Source of the DNA: Vibrio chagasii
GTDB lineage: Bacteria; Pseudomonadota; Gammaproteobacteria; Enterobacterales; Vibrionaceae
Assembly: GCF_024347355.1 (NCBI RefSeq)
Contig: NZ_AP025466.1
Coordinates: 62,001 to 126,000, forward strand
Length of the DNA stretch: 64,000 bases
Reading direction: 5' to 3'
The notes below the pieces were generated by a model. That model saw only the letters and a list, made by a program, of their open reading frames with translations. It ran no database searches and was not told the origin of the DNA. Both the position numbers and the translations under genes were made by a program. Shown here one piece after another: positions 27,175 through 37,210 of the stretch; positions within the stretch are counted from its first letter, which is position 1, and every line of letters starts with the position of its first letter.

Positions 27175-29169
27175 ATGAAAATATCTAAGGCTTTGCCGTT
27201 CGTATTAATGAGCGCGCTTTTGTCGAATACTTCTTTTGCACAAGACGTTAATCACTCGTCGGTTGTTCAAACGGTGTTTTATGACCAAGTGGATCCTCAA
27301 TACCATGACTCCCTATACCTATTTCAGTTGGTTCTTTCGAAGAATTGCTTAACTTACCGTTCGGAAGAGAGTCCTTGTAAGGATTATCTGAAAGAAAAAT
27401 ACGATTCGGTTTCTTCGGATTGGTATCAAGAGCAAGAGCCAATTAAGAAACAATATCTTAATGTCAAGCTCGAGATGATTAGTAATACTAATATCGTTCT
27501 TGCCGATGTTCATCATGGAGATCAGGGTTATGTTAGCCCTATTATCGCAGACACGCAGTCCATTATGGACGCTCGTATTAACCCTGAACTACAAACAATC
27601 ATTCGCCGAGAGCTGGATGAAAACAGCAGTAAAACAGGGCTAGATTTTGTCGGTGCAAAACAACAATTGTTCGTTCAGTATGATAATGAAGCAAAGCGCT
27701 TTCATGATGCTGAAATTGAGCAAATAGATTTCTCGTCACCAAAGCCAACAAAAGCAGAGAAAATCCATTATCAAGAGCTACTGTTTATACAAAAATATCT
27801 TTCAGAAAAGTTATCGATGACTACTGCTGAAAGGGAGTTAGACAAGCTTTTAAAGGATGTAATTCGAGACATAGTTAGGTGTGCGGAGTGTACCACTACC
27901 CCGATAGTTAAAACTTGGAACAACTCGTACGTAGCCTACAAAGAGGTAAGTCTTTCGGAGGTGATGTTGTTTGGGCTTGAGACGGTTCCTACGGGTAACT
28001 CAGAGGTTCTATATCCAACTGAGTATTTTTCACCGGGTGAACAGGGTGTTTCAGTTATTGAATTTCTTTCCAACCTCCGCTCTTTTATTATGCAGAATGA
28101 ATCTAATTTGTTTGTTTCAAAAGACCAAGTAAATAATGATTTAAAACCAGCGGGTATCGATCCAATCTCTTGGGAAGTGATGAAGAAGAGCGTGTCGGAT
28201 GTTAATTTGAACTCTGAAATTTGGAAAAAGGCGATGGTTCCTAACATTCGTCGTTTGTTTAACTCATTAGTCAAAATTACTACAGGGCCTACAGGGGCGA
28301 CTTTTGTAAACTCTGCCTCTCAGGCAATGAATAAGGCTGTTACAACGAACTTTAAGCTGGCCAATATTGGGAAAACATTCAATTTAGCGAGTGCTGTGAA
28401 TGCGGTTGTAAAACACATACCTAAAGTGGTCGAGGGGGAGTCAGAGCGTCATTTATGTAATAGTGACGAGATTGAAGGTAGTGGTTTTACCAATGGCATT
28501 ACGCTTGAAGAGCTGTGTGTGTATGTTCCTAATTTCCGTAGTCAATCCTTCCCTATTACAGTAGGTTCGTTACTTGATCAAAGTGAAGGTTCTGCGATTG
28601 TTGAAGACCCAAGTGGCGGGAATACTGCGATGACGACGCTTTATCAAATCCTTCCGTCTATTATTAACCCTTGGGAGTGGATTTTTAATGGCTTACAAGC
28701 GATAAGTGGTGTGGACTTAAGGGTGTATGGCCAAGACATCATGGGCTATCGTGTGACTCTAGTGCACGATAGTGGTGCTATCGTGTATAGAAATATTATG
28801 TTTGCAAAGCAAGAATTAGTCCTCTCAAAAGACCAGCTATTTGATGCCGATGTTAGTCATTACACAATGAAAGTGTACAGCAACTTGAATAATAACGAAG
28901 TTGCGAGCTTCGCTCTAAGTCAAAGTATGTTTGACCGCGGTTATGGTGGCGTAGTCAAAGGCAATAAATTCTATTTTGTTGAAGAGATTTTTGATAACCA
29001 AAAGCAAGAATATGTCAATAATGGTCGCGCAATTAAAGTATGTGGTTTACCGCCGCAAAACAGAAATGATGACGAGTTCCTTTATGAGTGTTTAGAGGAT
29101 AGATTTTACCCTCGTATTATTCCTGATTACTATATGGACAACATGCGTGTAGTACCTAAACCGGAATAA
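27175..29169 (+). CDS. large exported protein of unknown function (664 aa)
   Basis: The N-terminus is a clear Sec signal peptide (KALPFVLMSALLSNTSFAQD). The mature region is a long globular protein with eight cysteines, including a close pair RCAEC and others in SPCKD, LCNSDE, LCVYV, VCGLPP and YECLED, suggesting disulfides. I see no transmembrane helix, catalytic motif, repeat or known domain. A central Gly/Ser/Thr-rich stretch (TTGPTGATFVNSASQAMNKA) precedes a predicted hydrophobic segment (NPWEWIFNGLQAISG). Monocistronic, with a terminator at 29191. Location: periplasmic or secreted (inference). No family is assigned. Confidence 0.75.
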   Translation: MKISKALPFVLMSALLSNTSFAQDVNHSSVVQTVFYDQVDPQYHDSLYLFQLVLSKNCLTYRSEESPCKDYLKEKYDSVSSDWYQEQEPIKKQYLNVKLEMISNTNIVLADVHHGDQGYVSPIIADTQSIMDARINPELQTIIRRELDENSSKTGLDFVGAKQQLFVQYDNEAKRFHDAEIEQIDFSSPKPTKAEKIHYQELLFIQKYLSEKLSMTTAERELDKLLKDVIRDIVRCAECTTTPIVKTWNNSYVAYKEVSLSEVMLFGLETVPTGNSEVLYPTEYFSPGEQGVSVIEFLSNLRSFIMQNESNLFVSKDQVNNDLKPAGIDPISWEVMKKSVSDVNLNSEIWKKAMVPNIRRLFNSLVKITTGPTGATFVNSASQAMNKAVTTNFKLANIGKTFNLASAVNAVVKHIPKVVEGESERHLCNSDEIEGSGFTNGITLEELCVYVPNFRSQSFPITVGSLLDQSEGSAIVEDPSGGNTAMTTLYQILPSIINPWEWIFNGLQAISGVDLRVYGQDIMGYRVTLVHDSGAIVYRNIMFAKQELVLSKDQLFDADVSHYTMKVYSNLNNNEVASFALSQSMFDRGYGGVVKGNKFYFVEEIFDNQKQEYVNNGRAIKVCGLPPQNRNDDEFLYECLEDRFYPRIIPDYYMDNMRVVPKPE

Positions 29170-29190
29170 GTATTAACTGACTGATGGTAA

Positions 29191-29222
29191 AAAAATGCCA
29201 CACGATATTGCGTGGCATTTTA
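29191..29222. terminator. bidirectional terminator
   Basis: AAAATGCCACAC and GCGTGGCATTTT form a stem with one mismatch between the convergent exported-protein and threonine aldolase genes. A and T tracts flank both sides. Confidence 0.82.
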
Positions 29223-29248
29223 CGATTCGTTAAGGGTTGATTATGGTA

Positions 29249-30259
29249 TTAGACTGTCAGCGCTTTTTGTAATTCATTTAAGAGTCGAGAAATGTCTTCA
29301 GAACTAATGTCACGGTGAGTAACAAAGCGCACAGGGTTACCTGGTGACACAGTAATGCCTTTTTCACCTAACTCCCGTGCGATGCGGTTGATATCAACAG
29401 TCTCGTCTAACTTAGCGAACACGATGTTCGTTTGAATGAAATCAGGGTTAACCGAGAAGCCCTCAAGCTTACTTAGGCCAATCGCTAGGTTTTTCGCGTT
29501 CTCGTGGTCAGCTTTAAGTTGAGTAACGTTCTCAGTCAGCGCCATTTTACCTGCAGCAGCAAGGATGCCTGCTTGACGCATGCCGCCACCGACCATTTTA
29601 CGTAGTCGACGCGCTTTAGCTATGTACTCTTTACTACCCAGTAGCAGAGAGCCAATCGGCGCACCTAAGCCTTTTGATAAACAAATCGTCATCGAATCGA
29701 AGTGTTGTGCGATCTCTTTAATGTGAACGTCTAACGCGACTGCCGCATTGTATACGCGTGCGCCGTCTAAGTGCATTTGCAAACCGTGTTGGTTTACGAA
29801 CTCGCGAGCTTCCGCTAGGTAAGACATTGGCAGTACTTTGCCATTAATCGTGTTTTCTAGACTCAAAAGCTTAGTGCGGGCGAAGTGGCTGTCATCAGGC
29901 TTAATAGCAGCAGCAAGCTTTTTGAAATCAAGAGTGCCATCTGGGTTGTTTTCGATTGGTTGAGGTTGAATCGAACCCAGTACCGCAGCGCCGCCAGCTT
30001 CGTATTTGTAGTTGTGCGCTTGTTGGCCACAAAGGTATTCATCACCACGTTCACAGTGTGCCATTAGGCCGAGTAGGTTGGCTTGCGTGCCTGAAGAGGT
30101 GAACATAGCGGCTTCAAAGCCTGTTTCGTTGGCTGCCCACTGCTCAAGTTCATTTACTGTTGGGTCGTCACCATATACATCATCACCGACTTCTGCGTTT
30201 GCCATTACATCGCGCATTGCTTGTGAGGGTTTAGTTACGGTATCAGAACGAAAGTCCAT
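29249..30259 (-). CDS. ltaE: low-specificity L-threonine aldolase
   Basis: PLP-dependent enzyme of 336 residues that cleaves L-threonine and L-allo-threonine to glycine and acetaldehyde. It begins MDFRSDTVTKPSQAMRDVM, the hallmark of the family, and carries the PLP-binding lysine in MTICLSKGLGAPIGSLL. HLDGARVYN supplies the PLP-ring Asp, and RLRKMVGGGMRQAG is also typical. A CTAGGAG precedes the ATG. It lies 17 bp downstream of the NUDIX gene on the same strand, so the two probably form an operon. Confidence 0.93.
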   Translation of the reverse strand: MDFRSDTVTKPSQAMRDVMANAEVGDDVYGDDPTVNELEQWAANETGFEAAMFTSSGTQANLLGLMAHCERGDEYLCGQQAHNYKYEAGGAAVLGSIQPQPIENNPDGTLDFKKLAAAIKPDDSHFARTKLLSLENTINGKVLPMSYLAEAREFVNQHGLQMHLDGARVYNAAVALDVHIKEIAQHFDSMTICLSKGLGAPIGSLLLGSKEYIAKARRLRKMVGGGMRQAGILAAAGKMALTENVTQLKADHENAKNLAIGLSKLEGFSVNPDFIQTNIVFAKLDETVDINRIARELGEKGITVSPGNPVRFVTHRDISSEDISRLLNELQKALTV

Positions 30260-30276
30260 GTTTCTCTCCTAGAGTA

Positions 30277-30807
30277 TTATAGGTAGCCGCAGAGTTGGGC
30301 TTTACTTAAACAAGCGATAGTTTTTGTATCGGTGATTTGATCGTGTCGTATTTTGTCGTGCAGTTCTTCTAAGCTCAGCTCGATCACTTCTATGACTTCA
30401 TCTTCGTCACATTCAAAACGGGTAGTGAGGCTAAGGTCTTTTGCGACGAATAGGTGCTGTATCTCATCACAGAAGCCAGCGAGTGGGGTAACTTGCCCCA
30501 GACTTTGGAATGACTCTGCGCTATAACCGGTTTCTTCTTCTAGTTCACGTTGAGCACACTCAAGTGGTGTTTCATTGACTTCCATCGTGCCTGCGGGCAG
30601 TTCTAAAAGCCACTTTTTGAGTGAAGGGCGAAACTGGTTGATCAGAATGACTTTTCCAGAAGACGTAATAGGAAGAATAACGGCGGCACCTGGGTGGTTA
30701 ATTGTTGTATGTTTTACCACGACGTTTGTTGGGAGCGTCACGTTCTCTTCTATGAGAGATATACTTTTCCATTGATGGATAACTTTATTCATGCAGTCTG
30801 GCCACAT
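30277..30807 (-). CDS. NUDIX hydrolase (ADP-ribose pyrophosphatase-like)
   Basis: Protein of 176 residues with a complete NUDIX box, GTMEVNETPLECAQRELEEE followed by TGY, matching G-x5-E-x7-RE-x2-EE-x-G. Upstream strands VILPITSSGKVILINQFRP and LLELPAG resemble ADP-sugar pyrophosphatases (NudF-like), so ADP-ribose or related nucleotide sugars are probable substrates. The start is uncertain: ATG 30807, next to AAGGA, or ATG 30792. Shares an operon with ltaE. Confidence 0.86.
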   Translation of the reverse strand: MWPDCMNKVIHQWKSISLIEENVTLPTNVVVKHTTINHPGAAVILPITSSGKVILINQFRPSLKKWLLELPAGTMEVNETPLECAQRELEEETGYSAESFQSLGQVTPLAGFCDEIQHLFVAKDLSLTTRFECDEDEVIEVIELSLEELHDKIRHDQITDTKTIACLSKAQLCGYL

Positions 30808-31079
30808 TCCTTGCCAATTTTTCGTATTCGAAAGACGTGCTCCACCATAACGCCTATGGTGTCGAAAATAAAAGAAAATTTAGGCATAGTTTTGAATTAA
30901 ATTTCACTCCATTCGTGACTCTACTCTCAAATTTGCAATCTATGATTACACCGAAATTACGGACGTAACCATCTGATATAAATGCAACTCAATAATAAAA
31001 TACACTTGTAACAAAGTGCTAACAAATGTATAAAAACAAATCTACACTCTTTATTGTCCAAAGATTTTCGGAGTAATGC

Positions 31080-32735
31080 ATGACCCCTTCTATTTCTTCA
31101 CATGCTGACAAGGCGCTACTCTCTGAAAGAATTAACAAATTAGCGCATGCTCTGTCTGATGGTGTCTATGAAAGAGAAGATACCATTAAGCTCTGTTTAC
31201 TGGCTGCTTTGGCTGGTGAAAGTGTTTTCCTACTGGGCCCTCCAGGCATTGCAAAAAGTCTTATCGCTAAACGGCTAATCCAAGCTTTCGATAACAGCAG
31301 TTATTTTGAATATTTGATGACACGCTTTTCTACGCCTGAAGAGGTGTTTGGTCCTTTAAGTATCCAAGAATTAAAAGACAATGGTCGCTACGTAAGGCTG
31401 ACTGAAGGTTATTTACCAACGGCTCAAGTGGTTTTCCTTGATGAAATCTGGAAAGCTGGCCCTGCGATCCTTAATACACTCCTTACCGTTGTGAACGAAA
31501 AAACGTTCAAGAATGGTAGCGATATTGAACGCGTACCAATGCGCTTATTGGTGTCAGCATCTAATGAACTTCCAGATGAAGACAGCGGCCTAGAAGCTCT
31601 TTATGACCGCATGCTTGTGCGCGTGTTTGTAAACCGAATCCAGAACAAACAAAACTTCAAATCGATGCTAACTGCGGGTACTTCTCAAGAAGCTGAGATC
31701 CCGAAGGGTTTGGCGATTACTGATATTGAATATCACCAGTGGCAAAAAGAACTCGATAAGCTTGAACTGACGGACAACGCGTTCAACAAGCTGTATCAGT
31801 TGAAAACCATGCTAGAAGAGACGGTTAAGCAGCAGGGTTCAACTTCTGAGTCTGATTTGTATGTTTCAGATAGACGTTGGAAGAAAGCTGTGAAACTGCT
31901 GAAGGCGAGTGCGTTCTTCAGTGGTCGTGACAGCGTCAACCCGCTCGATATTCTTTTACTGCAAGATTGCTTGTGGCACAGCCCTGAATCACGAGATGTG
32001 GTTCGTAGTGTAGTTAAAGACTTTGCGTTGAACCGAGCTTTCGATCAACAAGAGTCTAAAGCTCAAATTGAAATGTCACGTGAAGAGCTTGAAGATATCC
32101 AAGACGAAGTTGAAGCAACACTTTCTGTTTCGCTCTCTATGGAAACAACCAGCGGCCTTCTACGTAAAGACGTTTACCACAACGATATTAAAAATGCGAA
32201 GACGTACAGCGTCGGCAGTGCTTACAACTTAGTGAAGTTAGTTCTGCTGCAAAGCAACATGTCAGTGTCAGAATCAGAGAAAGGTGATAGCCGCTGGGTT
32301 TACGTAGCGAAAGATGACTTCGACCGTGTGCTTAAAGAAGGGCACGGAGATATTTACGGTTACGTAAACGAAAATAAGAATCTGTGTCGATTGAAGTTGG
32401 ATCTTGATGCATCGAACCAACTAGTGATTAAAGACATCGCGAATCGCTCGGTATTAGTGAGTGTGGTGACAACTGATGGTTTGGACCAAGAGCTTTACAG
32501 TAAATGGTTGAGTGGTGCTGAACGAGCACTTGAGCAATTAAACGAAGCTGAATTCAAGCTGAAACGCGTGCGCACCGATTTCCACGATGCGCTTCCTCAT
32601 AACTATATTGACCCAGAGCTACCAAAAGCGATGGAGTCAAGTTTGCAAGCGGTAACACAAGAGCTTGAGACTGCGAAAGTGAAGAGCAGCAAGATTGCTC
32701 AGCGTCTTAAATTTATGAGTCAGTACTTTGAGTAG
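31080..32735 (+). CDS. ravA: MoxR-type AAA+ ATPase RavA
   Basis: Hexameric ATPase of 551 residues. Walker A is [14 protein letters not shown], Walker [12 protein letters not shown], and sensor 1 is in [17 protein letters not shown]. It continues with the lid and the LARA-type C-terminal region seen in RavA. In E. coli RavA works with ViaA and binds the lysine decarboxylase LdcI; the pair also acts on respiratory complexes under low oxygen. The protein is some 50 residues longer than the E. coli protein. It starts at an ATG after CGGAG, with viaA 11 bp downstream. Confidence 0.9.
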   Translation: MTPSISSHADKALLSERINKLAHALSDGVYEREDTIKLCLLAALAGESVFLLGPPGIAKSLIAKRLIQAFDNSSYFEYLMTRFSTPEEVFGPLSIQELKDNGRYVRLTEGYLPTAQVVFLDEIWKAGPAILNTLLTVVNEKTFKNGSDIERVPMRLLVSASNELPDEDSGLEALYDRMLVRVFVNRIQNKQNFKSMLTAGTSQEAEIPKGLAITDIEYHQWQKELDKLELTDNAFNKLYQLKTMLEETVKQQGSTSESDLYVSDRRWKKAVKLLKASAFFSGRDSVNPLDILLLQDCLWHSPESRDVVRSVVKDFALNRAFDQQESKAQIEMSREELEDIQDEVEATLSVSLSMETTSGLLRKDVYHNDIKNAKTYSVGSAYNLVKLVLLQSNMSVSESEKGDSRWVYVAKDDFDRVLKEGHGDIYGYVNENKNLCRLKLDLDASNQLVIKDIANRSVLVSVVTTDGLDQELYSKWLSGAERALEQLNEAEFKLKRVRTDFHDALPHNYIDPELPKAMESSLQAVTQELETAKVKSSKIAQRLKFMSQYFE

Positions 32736-32746
32736 AGGGGGCAAGT

Positions 32747-34192
32747 ATGTTAGGAGCAGACGGTTTAAACCTTGCTTTAATGGTTGCTGACTCAGGCATC
32801 ATTGATACGGCGATGAATGATCTCATCGCCCGTTCTCAAGTGATGATGGCTGCCGAGAATAAAGGGGTTAAAACGTCGGTTAAAAACCACTTAGTGAAAT
32901 GGCGCGGCAAAGTAAAAAAACGTGTCACTAAGGTGTGTGAGACCGACCGATTCCAAGAAGAAATCGCACTTTACCAAGAAGTAATTCACTGGGATGAGCC
33001 CCAGTTTTTTGATGAGATTGATAGTGTCATCAAAAAATTGGAGTGGCACTCAGCGTTTTACCTACAAGCTAGACGCCTGATGGAAAACAACAAGGGTGTT
33101 TACAATGCGATGTTCCCGCACTACTTCTGTGATCAGTGGTATCAGTCGTTGTCAGATGCCATCAAGCAAGCTCAAGTAACAGAGTTGGAAACCAGCAAAG
33201 AGAAAGTTTTAGCGGATCTCTACCAACGCATGGAAACCATGAAAAACATGGATAAAGTGACGGAATCTGGTGATGAGGGAAGCGTAGGACGTTTGTGGGA
33301 TATGGCTTCTGCTAAGTTGAGTAAAACAGACTTAACGGTAATGAAGCGTCACGCAGAGTTTTTAAATAAACACAAAGGTCTGCAAGAGATAGCAGAGAAG
33401 CTAGGCCGCATGGCGGGCATGGAAGACGATCCCTCGTTACATAAGGCTCCTGTAGAAGAACTACAGATGGTAGAAGAGAAAAGCGATGAAGCCGTTGATG
33501 ATATCGTCGGGATTCATGAAAGCGATGATCTCAACAAGATGCTGCCAAACGAGACTATGTTCTTGGCGTACCCAGAGCTCGAAGTTATCTTCTACAAGCA
33601 CTTGGCGGATAAACGCTTACTGAGCTATCGCTCCAAAGGTAAGTCTCGTACGTTGCGTAAAGTTAAGGCACAAAAGCCAGATAGTAAACACGTTGATATC
33701 GAGAAGGGGCCGTTTATTGTTTGTGTCGACGCCTCTGGCTCTATGAGCGGCTTTCCTGAGCAATCCGCTAAAGCAATGGCCTATGCGCTAATGCAAATCG
33801 CTTTGGCGGAAGAAAGGGACTGTTACGTGATCCTTTTCTCTTCAGAACAGATTACTTACGAGCTAACAAGGCAAGATGGCTTACGTGAAGCGAGCGACTT
33901 CTTGAGTTACTCATTCCACGGAGGCACAGATTTGGAACCTGTATTGATGAAGTCGATCGACTTAATGACAGGTGACAAATACAAGAATGCCGATTTAATC
34001 GTGCTGTCTGACTTTATTGCTCCTAAGCAGTCTGATGAGATGATCGCTCAGGTTGAAAAGCTGAAGGAACATAAAAACCGTTTCCACGCAGTGAGCCTTT
34101 CTAAGTACGGCAACCCTCAATTGATGAGCATGTTTGATCATTGTTGGGCATATCACCCGAGCTTGGTTGGCCGCTTTATGAAGAAGTGGTAG
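32747..34192 (+). CDS. viaA: VWA-domain protein ViaA
   Basis: Protein of 481 residues with an N-terminal helical region and a C-terminal von Willebrand A domain. The MIDAS metal site is VCVDASGSMSGFP (DxSxS), with supporting GGTDLEPVL and LIVLSDFIAP. ViaA stimulates RavA and targets the pair to membrane substrates. It follows ravA by 11 bp after a GGGGG-rich ribosome binding site, so the two are translated from one message. Full length for the family (about 480). Confidence 0.9.
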   Translation: MLGADGLNLALMVADSGIIDTAMNDLIARSQVMMAAENKGVKTSVKNHLVKWRGKVKKRVTKVCETDRFQEEIALYQEVIHWDEPQFFDEIDSVIKKLEWHSAFYLQARRLMENNKGVYNAMFPHYFCDQWYQSLSDAIKQAQVTELETSKEKVLADLYQRMETMKNMDKVTESGDEGSVGRLWDMASAKLSKTDLTVMKRHAEFLNKHKGLQEIAEKLGRMAGMEDDPSLHKAPVEELQMVEEKSDEAVDDIVGIHESDDLNKMLPNETMFLAYPELEVIFYKHLADKRLLSYRSKGKSRTLRKVKAQKPDSKHVDIEKGPFIVCVDASGSMSGFPEQSAKAMAYALMQIALAEERDCYVILFSSEQITYELTRQDGLREASDFLSYSFHGGTDLEPVLMKSIDLMTGDKYKNADLIVLSDFIAPKQSDEMIAQVEKLKEHKNRFHAVSLSKYGNPQLMSMFDHCWAYHPSLVGRFMKKW

Positions 34193-34305
34193 ATCGCGAA
34201 TCATTAATGTAAACCATTTTGCTGTGTGTTTTTTAGCTGAAAAGATCGAACAAGCAGCAATTTGATTTAAATGTCAGCAAACAGAATTTAAATTCACTTT
34301 TTTGT

Positions 34306-34333
34306 TTGACTATCTCTCCTTAATCCGTAAAGT
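34306..34333 (+). promoter_or_regulatory. promoter of the first tRNA cluster
   Basis: TTGACT (34306-34311) and TAAAGT (34328-34333) are separated by 16 bp. The second tRNA cluster has a near-identical promoter at 38245. The GC-containing discriminator after the -10 (AGGCACCCG) fits stable-RNA promoters. Confidence 0.6.
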
Positions 34334-34389
34334 AGGCACCCGAACACAGCGGAGTGGCTTACTTAGTCCCTAACGTGTTGAAATAAAAA

Positions 34390-34463
34390 GGCGCCTTGGC
34401 AGAGTGGCTATGCAGCGGATTGCAAATCCGTGGACCTCGGTTCGACTCCGGGAGGCGCCTCCA
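34390..34463 (+). tRNA. tRNA-Cys (GCA)
   Basis: GGCGCCTTGGCAGAGTGG begins the acceptor and D arm; the anticodon loop ATTGCAAAT carries GCA, the T arm is CTCGGTTCGACTCCGGG (one G-C rich stem), and CCA is encoded. 74 bases. Confidence 0.95.
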
Positions 34464-34509
34464 TTCTTTCTCTTAGTTTGATAATTTAAGAGATAATAGG
34501 AATGAAAAT

Positions 34510-34585
34510 GCGATACTAGCTCAGTTGGTAGAGCGCAACCTTGCCAAGGTTGAGGTCATCGGTTCGAACCCGATGTATCGCTCCA
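34510..34585 (+). tRNA. tRNA-Gly (GCC)
   Basis: GCGATAC acceptor pairs with GTATCGC; the anticodon stem CAACC/GGTTG encloses TTGCCAA with anticodon GCC; T loop GGTTCGAACC; CCA encoded. 76 bases. Second gene of the cluster. Confidence 0.95.
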
Positions 34586-34665
34586 AATTTTATAATGTTG
34601 ATTCATATTGACATTAAGATGGTGTTTTACTTTTCAGTAATCGGCATCGCAATAAAGAATTGCGT

Positions 34666-34752
34666 GCCCTGGTGGTGGAATTGGTAGACACAAGGGATTT
34701 AAAATCCCTCGACGTTCGCGTTGTGCCGGTTCAAGTCCGGCCCGGGGCACCA
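34666..34752 (+). tRNA. tRNA-Leu (UAA)
   Basis: 87 bases with a long variable arm, typical of leucine tRNA. Anticodon loop TTTAAAA carries TAA; T arm CCGGTTCAAGTCCGG; CCA encoded. The variable-arm stem has GACG-TTCG-CGTT, differing from the copies at 38349 and 38768 by an A-T for G-C pair. Confidence 0.95.
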
Positions 34753-34816
34753 TCTATTTGGTTGTAACCTTTTGGGGTAGCAATCAAAAGAGTTGTTCTC
34801 TTAAAACACTATTGAA

Positions 34817-34890
34817 GGCGCCTTGGCAGAGTGGCTATGCAGCGGATTGCAAATCCGTGGACCTCGGTTCGACTCCGGGAGGCGCCTCCA
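34817..34890 (+). tRNA. tRNA-Cys (GCA), second copy
   Basis: Identical to the tRNA at 34390. Last gene of this cluster; terminator-like hairpin follows at 34899. Confidence 0.95.
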
Positions 34891-34898
34891 TTATTCAG

Positions 34899-34927
34899 AA
34901 AAACCAGTCCTAGTGGCTGGTTTTTTC
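34899..34927 (+). terminator. terminator of the first tRNA cluster
   Basis: AAAAACCAG pairs with CTGGTTTTTT around a short loop and is followed by T. It lies 8 bp after the CCA end of the last tRNA-Cys. Confidence 0.8.
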
Positions 34928-35230
34928 GTATCTGGCGTCTTATTTTTTATCTGCTTATCTGCTTATCTGCTTATCTGCTTATCTGCTTATCTGCTTATCT
35001 GCTCTGTTTGAGCACTCTGCTTTTACTTTTCCTTTGTTTTCTACAACTCGCTTTTGTTTGCGGCTAAATAATCTTTATCGTTGATAAACCAGTAAATAAA
35101 TCAAAGTCACAATTAAACATAATGCTCAATTTGTTTCATGGTTTTTTGGGATAACCCTAATAAAAACATGAGTATGGGTGATAGGATTTCTCTTTATATT
35201 TCTTTAATTGTTCTATAAGAGGTTCTTAAT
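34928..35230. other. non-coding leader between tRNA terminator and chemoreceptor
   Basis: About 300 bp holding an eight-base tandem repeat (34947-35002) and the probable promoter of the chemoreceptor gene. Two short frames run across the tRNA and repeat, but their composition and the lack of ribosome binding sites rule them out as genes. Confidence 0.5.
34947..35002 (+). repeat. seven tandem copies of the octamer TTATCTGC
   Basis: Seven perfect, contiguous copies of TTATCTGC, followed by TCTGTTTG, a partial copy. No flanking spacers, so it is a simple tandem repeat and not a CRISPR. It lies about 230 bp upstream of the chemoreceptor start. Confidence 0.95.
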
Positions 35231-37120
35231 ATGCAATTTAGTCTAAAGAGGAAAATGGTTTTCTCTGTAGTTTTGGCGATTGCTTTTACATCCGCAATTC
35301 TTCTTTTTATGGGTTATAAGACGTTTCAAAGTAACAGCTGGCAGGCTATAGAGAGTGAAAGTCGTAACACGCTGAACGCCCATGCAAAAGGGATCAGTGA
35401 TTGGTTTTACGACAAGAAACAAGCCGTACATGGTCTTCAACAACAAGTTCAACTTAACCCTTCATTAGATATTGTCCCGCACTTACGTCAAACCCTTGTA
35501 TCTGGTGGCTTTGGATTGAGTTATTACGGCAATAAAGACGGGGAGATGTTCCGTCATGATCCTTCTCTCAATAAAGCAGGGTACGACCCAAGAGTTCGTG
35601 GTTGGTATAAAGAGACGTTAGCGCAAAACAAAGCCGTCACAACCAAGCCGTATGTAAGCGTTACGATGCAGGCGCTCGTGGTTACACTGACCGATCCGGT
35701 CACCGAGAACGGATCCATTATTGGTGTCGTTGCTTCGAACCTCGCCTTGGACAAGCTGATTAAAGACGTATTAGCTATCCAGGTTCCAGGAAATGGTCGA
35801 GCGACCCTTATAGACAAACAAGGCACGGTTGTCGCTCACCAAAACGAAGACTTTATTCTTAAGCAGGTGAATGACATCGCTCCAGAGCTGAGTGTTGCTG
35901 GTTTAAACAGTGCAGCGCAGAATCTAACGACGATCTTTACCCAAGTTGATGGTCACGAACGAGTGATCATGGCGGAGCCAATCAGTGGTACAGATTGGTT
36001 ACTTGTGATTGAGATGGATAAAGATGTCTTGGAACAACCTCTGTTCGACATGTTGGTCAGTCAGATCACTACAGGCTTGATTGTTTTGATTGTGATGGCT
36101 GCAGCGACGTCTTGGTTTGTTGCTCGCCAGCTGGTGGAGCTAGGACGAGTGAGCGAAGCTCTCGCAGATATCGCAGAGGGTGAAGGTGACTTAACGCAAC
36201 GCCTTCAAGTATCCAGCAAAGATGAAGTTGGTCAGTTGGCCGATAAGTTCAATGTGTTTGTCGATCGACTGCATGGAATGATGACCAACGTTACTCAAGT
36301 ATCCACAGCAATGAACAATGGTGCTGAGCATGCTAATGAGAGTGCCCTTAAGCGCAGTGATAGCGTAAGCCGACAGCAAGATGAAATTACGATGGTAGCT
36401 ACTGCGGTAACTGAAATGGCGACTGCGACGGCTGAGATCGCTTCTAACGCAGACAATACAGCGAAAAGTGCTAGTCATTCGGTTGAATTAAGCGAACAAG
36501 GCTTTCAGCAGATGGCCAAAAGCCAATCATCAATCAATGAGCTTGCTACTGAACTGACGAGTGCTGTATCTATTATCAGCGAGCTAGAAGAGCATGGGCA
36601 ACAAATTGCGTCTATCTTAGCGACGATACGTGAGATCGCTGAACAAACTAACCTACTGGCACTAAATGCTGCGATTGAAGCGGCGAGGGCTGGTGAACAA
36701 GGTCGTGGCTTTGCCGTTGTAGCGGATGAGGTTCGAGTATTGTCTCAGCGTACTCACGCATCAACTGAAGAAATTGAAGACAAGATCAAGCGTTTGCAGC
36801 AGGCAACGAATAGTGCGGTTAAAGTGATGACTCAAAGTCACGATATGGCAGAGACAAGTGTGCATGATGTTGATATGGCGGGAGAGAGCTTGGCTCAAAT
36901 CCGAGAAGCGATTCAAGTGATCAGTGATATGGCGACTCAAATTGCTTCTGCTGCGGAAGAGCAGTCACTGGTTACTGCTGAAATTAATGCTAATACTGAA
37001 TCTGTTCGTGAATTGAGTGACGTTATGGCACTTGATGCAACGGATGCGGTTTCTCAGGCGGATCAGCTCAGCAATTTAGCAAGTGATTTGAAACAAGAGT
37101 TGTCTCGATTCAAGCTTTAA
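35231..37120 (+). CDS. methyl-accepting chemotaxis protein with Cache sensor
   Basis: Transmembrane chemoreceptor of 629 residues. N-terminal helix (about 8-30), then a large periplasmic dCache-type ligand domain (conserved [33 protein letters not shown] and [19 protein letters not shown]), a second helix near 275-300 ([17 protein letters not shown]), a HAMP segment and the cytoplasmic signalling tip with the strictly conserved hairpin [20 protein letters not shown]. Methylation-region and tip length fit a full-size MCP. The ligand is unknown; the VRGWY motif occurs in many Cache domains that bind amino acids or polyamines. Terminator at 37158. Confidence 0.92.
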   Translation: MQFSLKRKMVFSVVLAIAFTSAILLFMGYKTFQSNSWQAIESESRNTLNAHAKGISDWFYDKKQAVHGLQQQVQLNPSLDIVPHLRQTLVSGGFGLSYYGNKDGEMFRHDPSLNKAGYDPRVRGWYKETLAQNKAVTTKPYVSVTMQALVVTLTDPVTENGSIIGVVASNLALDKLIKDVLAIQVPGNGRATLIDKQGTVVAHQNEDFILKQVNDIAPELSVAGLNSAAQNLTTIFTQVDGHERVIMAEPISGTDWLLVIEMDKDVLEQPLFDMLVSQITTGLIVLIVMAAATSWFVARQLVELGRVSEALADIAEGEGDLTQRLQVSSKDEVGQLADKFNVFVDRLHGMMTNVTQVSTAMNNGAEHANESALKRSDSVSRQQDEITMVATAVTEMATATAEIASNADNTAKSASHSVELSEQGFQQMAKSQSSINELATELTSAVSIISELEEHGQQIASILATIREIAEQTNLLALNAAIEAARAGEQGRGFAVVADEVRVLSQRTHASTEEIEDKIKRLQQATNSAVKVMTQSHDMAETSVHDVDMAGESLAQIREAIQVISDMATQIASAAEEQSLVTAEINANTESVRELSDVMALDATDAVSQADQLSNLASDLKQELSRFKL

Positions 37121-37157
37121 CAATCAAAGCGCAATACAGATAGATTAGTAAATACCA

Positions 37158-37192
37158 GAGCACAGACTGCTAGCAGTTTGTGCTCTTTCTTT
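37158..37192. terminator. terminator between chemoreceptor and lipase
   Basis: GAGCACAGACTGC and GCAGTTTGTGCTC form a long stem with one mismatch, followed by TTTCTTT. It serves the chemoreceptor; the convergent lipase may use it too. Confidence 0.78.
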
Positions 37193-37210
37193 GTGGTGCT
37201 AAGGCGAGTT

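Noticed and set aside
34947..35002. Possible CRISPR array
   Set aside because: Repeats are eight bases and contiguous with no spacers; no cas gene in the window.
34823..35067. Two plus-strand frames over the tRNA-Cys and the TTATCTGC repeat
   Set aside because: They read through a tRNA gene, a terminator and a simple repeat (SAYLLICL repeated) and lack ribosome binding sites; not genes.
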